The notes under the pieces: model-generated
Seen by the model: the letters and a program-made list of their open reading frames with translations, nothing else
What the model was told of the DNA's origin: nothing
Databases searched by the model: none
Shown: positions 17,017 through 20,622 of the stretch, piece by piece
How positions within the stretch are numbered: the first letter of the stretch is position 1
Layout: the number at the start of each line of letters is the position of its first letter
Position numbers and translations under genes: made by a program
Source: Bacteroidales bacterium
GTDB lineage: Bacteria; Bacteroidota; Bacteroidia; Bacteroidales; Bacteroidaceae
Assembly: GCA_004552155.1 (NCBI GenBank)
Contig: SFPF01000084.1
Location: forward strand, 1-20,622
Direction: 5' to 3'
Length of the DNA stretch: 20,622 nucleotides

Positions 17017-17151
17017 AGTAGACGAGTTTTTTAGTAAACGAGGAGATTTTCGTGCAAGCGAGCGCAGATCCGAACTTGTTCGAGCTATGCCGAGCGCAGC
17101 CGAAAATCACGAAGTAAACGAGTAAACAAGTAGACGAGTAGACAAGTAAAC
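17017..17151. repeat. Composite dispersed repeat between nadA and mutS
   Basis: Runs of GTAGACGAG/GTAAACGAG units (17017-17042 and 17113-17151, same orientation) flank a core at 17046-17112. The core begins and ends with related sequences (ATTTTCGTG and GAAAATCACGAAG) and contains the small inverted repeat CGAACTTGTTCG (17071-17082). Part of the core matches 243-376. The arrangement resembles a non-autonomous inserted unit lying within a tract of the short repeats. Confidence 0.7.
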
Positions 17152-17152
17152 T

Positions 17153-19771
17153 TTATCCTTTAAGGATGCGCTTGATGTCGTTGAGCTTGTTGAGGGCTTC
17201 GAGCGGCGTGAGGTTGTTCACGTCGATGTGCAGCAGCTCGTCGCGTATCTGTTTGAGCACGGGGTCGTCGAGCTGGAAGAAACTCAGCTGCGTGCCCGTG
17301 GTGGTATCAACCTGCGAGATGCTTTCTCCCTTGGGCAGGTTGCTTCCCGCCTTCGCCCCCGCGCTTTCGAGGTCGTGCAGGATTTGGTTGGCACGCTTCA
17401 CGATTGAGGTGGGCATACCCGCGAGGCGGGCCACATGTATGCCGAAAGAGTGCTCCGAACCGCCCGGCTGCAATTTGCGCAGAAACACCACGCGGTTGTT
17501 CACCTCGCGCACCGAGACGTTCCAGTTCTTGACGCGCGGGAAGAGGCGCTCCATTTCGTTGAGCTCGTGATAGTGCGTGGCAAAAAGCGTGCGGGCGTGG
17601 GCCCTCGGGTTCTCGTGGATATATTCCACAATGGCCCAGGCTATGGAGATGCCGTCGTAGGTCGACGTGCCGCGCCCGAGTTCGTCGAAGAGTACGAGGC
17701 TGCGCTCGCTCAGGTTGTTCATGATATTTGCCGCCTCGTTCATCTCCACCATAAAGGTGCTCTCGCCGAGCGAGATATTGTCGCTCGCCCCCACGCGGGT
17801 GAATATTTTGTCCACCACGCCGATAGTTGCGCTGTCTGCAGGCACAAACGAGCCCATCTGCGCCAAGAGCGTGATGAGTGCCGTTTGGCGGAGCAGGGCA
17901 CTCTTACCTGCCATGTTCGGGCCGGTCACGATGATGATTTGCTGCGTCGTGGTGTTGAGCATCACGTCGTTTGCCACATATTCCTCGCCAATCGGCATCA
18001 GCGTTTCTATTACGGGGTGCCGTCCCTGCCGAATGTCGATGGCGAGGCTTTCGTCCACCGCCGGGCGCACGTAACGCCGTTCGCGGGCCACGGCCGCGAG
18101 CGATTGCAGGCAGTCGAGCGTGGAAAGCGCGGCGGCATCTTCCTGCAAGGGAGCGATGTAGCTGCCTACGTAATTCAGCAATTGTGCATAGAGTTCCGTT
18201 TCGAGCGCAAGAATTTTGTCCTCTGCCCCTAAAATCTTCTCCTCGTATTCTTTCAGTTCCTGCGTGATGTAGCGTTCGGCCTGCGCGAGCGTCTGCTTGC
18301 GCACCCAATCGGCGGGCACTTGCGCCTTATAGTTATTGCGCACCTCGATGTAATAGCCGAACACGTTGTTAAATCCGATTTTCAGGCTCGGAATGCCCGT
18401 AGCGTCGCTTTCGCGCTGCTGTATTTTCAGAAGATAGTCCTTGCCGGAGGAAGAAATGTTGCGCAACTCGTCCAGTTCCTCGCTCACGCCGGAAGTGATC
18501 ACGCCGCCCTTCGCCACTAGTATGGGCGGGTCGGTGGTGAGGGTCTTGCTGATGCGCTCGCGCAACTCTGGCAGCGGATTGAGCCGCTCGCCGATTTTCT
18601 TGATAGAGGGGTCGTCGGAATGCGTGCAGGCATATTTCAGCAGGGCCGTGCTTTCGAGTGCACCTCGCAGCTGCTGCAACTCGCGCGGATTGACGCGCCC
18701 CGTGGCCACTTTCGACACGATGCGCTCCATATCGCCCACCTTCGGCAATTCCATTTCGCAGAGGTCGCGAAACTCCGGCTCGCGGAAGAAATGCTCCACG
18801 CCGTTTTGCCGCTGCACGATGTCGCCCACCGCTCGCAAGGGAAAGAGCACCCAGCGATGCAGTAGCCTGGCGCCCATCGGCGTGAGCGTGCGGTCGATAA
18901 CGGAGAAGAGCGAGGCGCCGCCCTCGCACATCGGCTCGACCAATTCAAGATTGCGAACGGTGAACTTATCGAGGCGCACGTAGCGGTCTTCCTCAATGCG
19001 GCGCAGGGAGGTGATGTGGCCGATGTGCGTGTGCTGCGTCATGTCGAGGTAGCACAGGATAACGCCTGCCGCCACCGTGGCATCTTTCAAGTGTTCCACG
19101 CCGAAGCCTTTGAGATTTTTCACCTCGAAATGCTTCAGCAGCTTCTCGCGCGGCGTGTTGCCCGTGAAGGCCCAGTCGTCTACCTCAAAGATAAAGAAGC
19201 GCGTGCCGAACATCTGCGTGAAGCGGGCCTTGCTGCCGCGCTGCACCAGCACCTCTTTCGGCGCAAAGCCGCTCAGGAGCTTGTCGATATATTCCGCCCG
19301 CCCCTCTGCCACGAGAAACTCGCCCGTTGAGATGTCGAGCAGCGACATACCCACGGCCGCCGCGCCGAAGTGAATGGCACAGAGGAAATTGTTTTCTTTC
19401 GCGTTGAGCACGTTGTCCGCCATTGCCACGCCTGGCGTCACGAGTTCCGTGATGCCGCGCTTCACGAGTTTCTTCGTGAGCTTCGGGTCTTCCAGCTGGT
19501 CGCAGATGGCCACGCGGAAACCTGCGCGGATAAGGCGCGGCAGATAAGTGTCGAGCGCGTGGAAGGGAAAGCCCGCCATCTCCGTTGCAGGCCCGCTGCC
19601 CTTGTTGTTGCGCCGCGTGAGCGTGATGCCCAGCACTCCGGCAGCCGTCACGGCGTCGGAAGCATATGTTTCGTAAAAGTCGCCGCAGCGAAACAGCAGA
19701 ATGGCATCAGGGTTTTTGGCCTTGAGGTCATAAAACTGCTTCATCATCGGCGTGAGTGTTTCCTCTGGCAT
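17153..19771 (-). CDS. mutS: DNA mismatch repair ATPase MutS
   Basis: Recognises mispairs and small loops and recruits MutL. At the N terminus, GDFYETYASDA contains the Phe-X-Glu mismatch-reading motif. The connector, lever and clamp regions follow. The ATPase domain has Walker A GPNMAGKS (about residue 617), the LGESTFMVEM signature and Walker B LVLFDELGRGTSTYDG, then the ATHYHEL block. The C terminus ends NKLNDIKRILKG. ATG 19771 gives MPEETLTPMMKQFYDLKAK, the usual start. An upstream ORF extension is within the promoter region and is not likely. The frame is continuous over about 872 residues, full length, so it is a useful contrast with the broken genes nearby. Confidence 0.98.
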   Translation of the reverse strand: MPEETLTPMMKQFYDLKAKNPDAILLFRCGDFYETYASDAVTAAGVLGITLTRRNNKGSGPATEMAGFPFHALDTYLPRLIRAGFRVAICDQLEDPKLTKKLVKRGITELVTPGVAMADNVLNAKENNFLCAIHFGAAAVGMSLLDISTGEFLVAEGRAEYIDKLLSGFAPKEVLVQRGSKARFTQMFGTRFFIFEVDDWAFTGNTPREKLLKHFEVKNLKGFGVEHLKDATVAAGVILCYLDMTQHTHIGHITSLRRIEEDRYVRLDKFTVRNLELVEPMCEGGASLFSVIDRTLTPMGARLLHRWVLFPLRAVGDIVQRQNGVEHFFREPEFRDLCEMELPKVGDMERIVSKVATGRVNPRELQQLRGALESTALLKYACTHSDDPSIKKIGERLNPLPELRERISKTLTTDPPILVAKGGVITSGVSEELDELRNISSSGKDYLLKIQQRESDATGIPSLKIGFNNVFGYYIEVRNNYKAQVPADWVRKQTLAQAERYITQELKEYEEKILGAEDKILALETELYAQLLNYVGSYIAPLQEDAAALSTLDCLQSLAAVARERRYVRPAVDESLAIDIRQGRHPVIETLMPIGEEYVANDVMLNTTTQQIIIVTGPNMAGKSALLRQTALITLLAQMGSFVPADSATIGVVDKIFTRVGASDNISLGESTFMVEMNEAANIMNNLSERSLVLFDELGRGTSTYDGISIAWAIVEYIHENPRAHARTLFATHYHELNEMERLFPRVKNWNVSVREVNNRVVFLRKLQPGGSEHSFGIHVARLAGMPTSIVKRANQILHDLESAGAKAGSNLPKGESISQVDTTTGTQLSFFQLDDPVLKQIRDELLHIDVNNLTPLEALNKLNDIKRILKG

Positions 19772-19830
19772 ATTTTTATTATTGGGTAGACGGGTAGACG
19801 CCCAAAAAACGAACAAGCGTCTTCTTTTTG

Positions 19831-19838
19831 CAAAAATA
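19831..19838 (-). promoter_or_regulatory. Candidate -7 element of mutS
   Basis: On the minus strand TATTTTTG matches TAnnTTTG, about 60 bp before the mutS start. No clear TTTG is present 19 bp further upstream, so only half of the promoter is supported. The leader between it and mutS contains two GGGTAGAC-like units (19786-19797) related to the dispersed repeats. Confidence 0.45.
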
Positions 19839-19940
19839 CGCTTTTCCCGCTTGAAAGTGCTCTTTTACTATTGGTTTTTTAATAAAAAGGGCAGACATTA
19901 TCTATTTTTTGCGGGCGCGGCGCTGCTATTTTATGGGTAC

Positions 19941-19973
19941 AAAAAAAGCAGAACCCCGAAATGGAATTCTGCT
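19941..19973 (-). terminator. Rho-independent terminator of tRNA-Asp
   Basis: On the minus strand AGCAGAA (19973-19967) pairs with TTCTGCT (19953-19947) and is followed by a run of seven T. It starts about 20 bp after the tRNA 3' end. Confidence 0.85.
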
Positions 19974-19994
19974 AACTGATTTTGGAAAATGTTG

Positions 19995-20068
19995 CGGTGC
20001 GTACGGGACTCGAACCCGTGACCCCATGCGTGACAGGCATGTATTCTAACCAGCTGAACTAACGCACC
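19995..20068 (-). tRNA. tRNA-Asp (anticodon GTC)
   Basis: Forms a 74-nt cloverleaf. The acceptor is GGTGCGT/ACGCACC with discriminator G. The D arm is GTTC-AGCTGGTTA-GAAT and the anticodon stem is CATGC/GCATG. The loop is CTGTCAC, giving GTC after U33, and the T arm is ACGGG-TTCGAGT-CCCGT. The CCA end is not encoded. Confidence 0.95.
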
Positions 20069-20108
20069 AAAAGGGGTTGCAAATAGATATCTTTCCGTTT
20101 TGCGAGTG

Positions 20109-20139
20109 CAAAGATAAGGCAAATATTTTACATCACAAA
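20109..20139 (-). promoter_or_regulatory. Promoter of tRNA-Asp
   Basis: On the minus strand TTTG (20139-20136), a 19-bp spacer and TATCTTTG (20116-20109) match the Bacteroidetes consensus exactly, about 40 bp upstream of the tRNA. Confidence 0.87.
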
Positions 20140-20161
20140 CAAATTGCCCTTTTTTTTTGAA

Positions 20162-20193
20162 TTAAAAAGGCAGAAACTTGATAATTCTGCCTT
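20162..20193 (-). terminator. Terminator-like hairpin without an obvious gene to terminate
   Basis: AAGGCAGAA pairs with TTCTGCCTT over 9 bp (20167-20175 with 20185-20193). The T-run (TTTTTAATTC) follows only on the minus strand, so it would stop a leftward transcript coming from 20194-20443, where no protein gene is visible. It lies just before the tRNA-Asp promoter and may simply insulate that promoter. Confidence 0.6.
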
Positions 20194-20442
20194 CTGAGAG
20201 GTGAATTATGGGGCGATTTTCGCTGTTTCCATAAAACCATGCGGCGTTTTTTCGGACATTTTCAAAAGAAAATCGCACTATAAGAAACATGCCGCAAGCC
20301 CGCTTTGTTATAGGATAATTATACAAAATGGGAAAAATAGCTTAACTTTGCCTGCGTCAGGCTCTCGCTTTTTTAATACAGGTTACCCATACGCACAAGC
20401 ACAGTATATGGAGCCGATGCTGTGCACCACATCTTATCTTTC
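20194..20442. other. Non-coding gap before the last gene
   Basis: No protein gene is evident in these 249 bases. GCGATTTTC (20213-20221) is complementary to GAAAATCGC (20268-20276), and TGCGGC (20240-20245) to GCCGCA (20291-20296). The two pairings are interleaved and not nested. A -7 element follows at 20343-20350. Confidence 0.4.
20343..20350 (+). promoter_or_regulatory. Candidate -7 element for the last gene
   Basis: TAACTTTG matches TAnnTTTG. No TTTG is present at the expected upstream distance. The predicted transcript would start with a short GCCTG/CAGGC hairpin (20350-20362) and have a leader of about 85 nt before the ATG at 20444. Confidence 0.45.
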
Positions 20443-20443
20443 T

Positions 20444-20622
20444 ATGAAGATGAAAAACACCCTCCTGCTCGTCTTTGCCCTGCTCGCGGGCATCGCATCA
20501 GCACAAAACCTTTCTTATTCATCCACGTGTGCACCAAGGAGGGCGACTGCTTCGTCGACTTCGCATCGTTCCTGGCTAAGGCTACAAAGGGAATAGAGGA
20601 GCACGACGGGGTGAGGATAGAC
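20444..20622 (+). CDS. Secreted protein of unknown function, 3' end outside window, frame change near 20507
   Basis: ATG 20444 (or 20450) starts a clear signal peptide, MKNTLLLVFALLAGIASA, with a cleavage site before QN. In that frame the protein then becomes low-complexity Ser/Thr/Arg-rich and stops at 20596. In another frame the sequence continues as a plausible mature protein to the window edge, PFLFIHVCTKEGDCFVDF followed by ASFLAKATKGIEEHDGVRID. Adding a single A to the AAAA run at 20505-20508 would join the two as ...ASAQKPFLFIHV. I infer a one-base error or indel there, although a larger loss cannot be excluded. I do not recognise the family, and too little is present to assign one. 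Confidence 0.55.

Noticed and set aside
17153..19771. A defective mutS causing the many indels
   Set aside because: mutS reads as one full-length frame with the mismatch motif, Walker A and Walker B intact. Loss of mismatch repair would also mainly give one-base run changes, not 20-130 bp losses.

Overview
The window looks like a chromosomal segment of a Bacteroidales bacterium, probably Prevotella-like. The evidence is as follows. Several promoters match the Bacteroidetes form TTTG-N19-TAnnTTTG, with little sign of Shine-Dalgarno sequences. PurL is the large single-chain form with a fused glutaminase domain. There is a GH92/GH130/GH20 glycan locus, a secreted GH16 enzyme with a Bacteroidetes-style C-terminal tail, and an L9 with an Ala/Glu/Pro-rich tail. 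Coding DNA is GC-rich and intergenic DNA is AT-rich.

Layout. Bases 1-817 hold no convincing gene: they contain a degenerate dispersed repeat, a phased array of four 17-bp palindromes, and a promoter for purL (+, 818-4529). Then come tRNA-Pro (+), and on the minus strand a DMT/EamA permease and truA, then the ribosomal operon rpsF-rpsR-rplI with a good promoter and terminator. A secreted GH16 glucanase-type enzyme follows alone. Next is a minus-strand locus transcribed GH20 > MFS permease > GH130 > GH92, then nadA and mutS (minus), tRNA-Asp (minus), and the beginning of a secreted plus-strand protein cut by the window edge.

How the genes work together. The GH20-MFS-GH130-GH92 set is what Bacteroides uses to dismantle N-glycans: GH92 removes alpha-mannose, GH20 removes beta-HexNAc, the MFS permease imports the core disaccharide, and GH130 phosphorolyses the Man-beta-1,4-GlcNAc bond. 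The other genes are housekeeping (purine synthesis, tRNA modification, ribosome, NAD synthesis, mismatch repair).

The most striking property is that seven genes (purL, truA, GH16, GH92 twice, GH130, GH20 probably twice, and the terminal gene) change reading frame. At most of these points a family-conserved block of about 8 to 45 residues is also absent, while the sequence on both sides is well preserved. The mutS, nadA, MFS, EamA and ribosomal genes read through cleanly. Because housekeeping genes are hit, I think joined assembly gaps or short microhomology deletions are more likely than ordinary gene decay. Only raw reads can decide. I saw no mobile element, CRISPR array or recognisable defence system.
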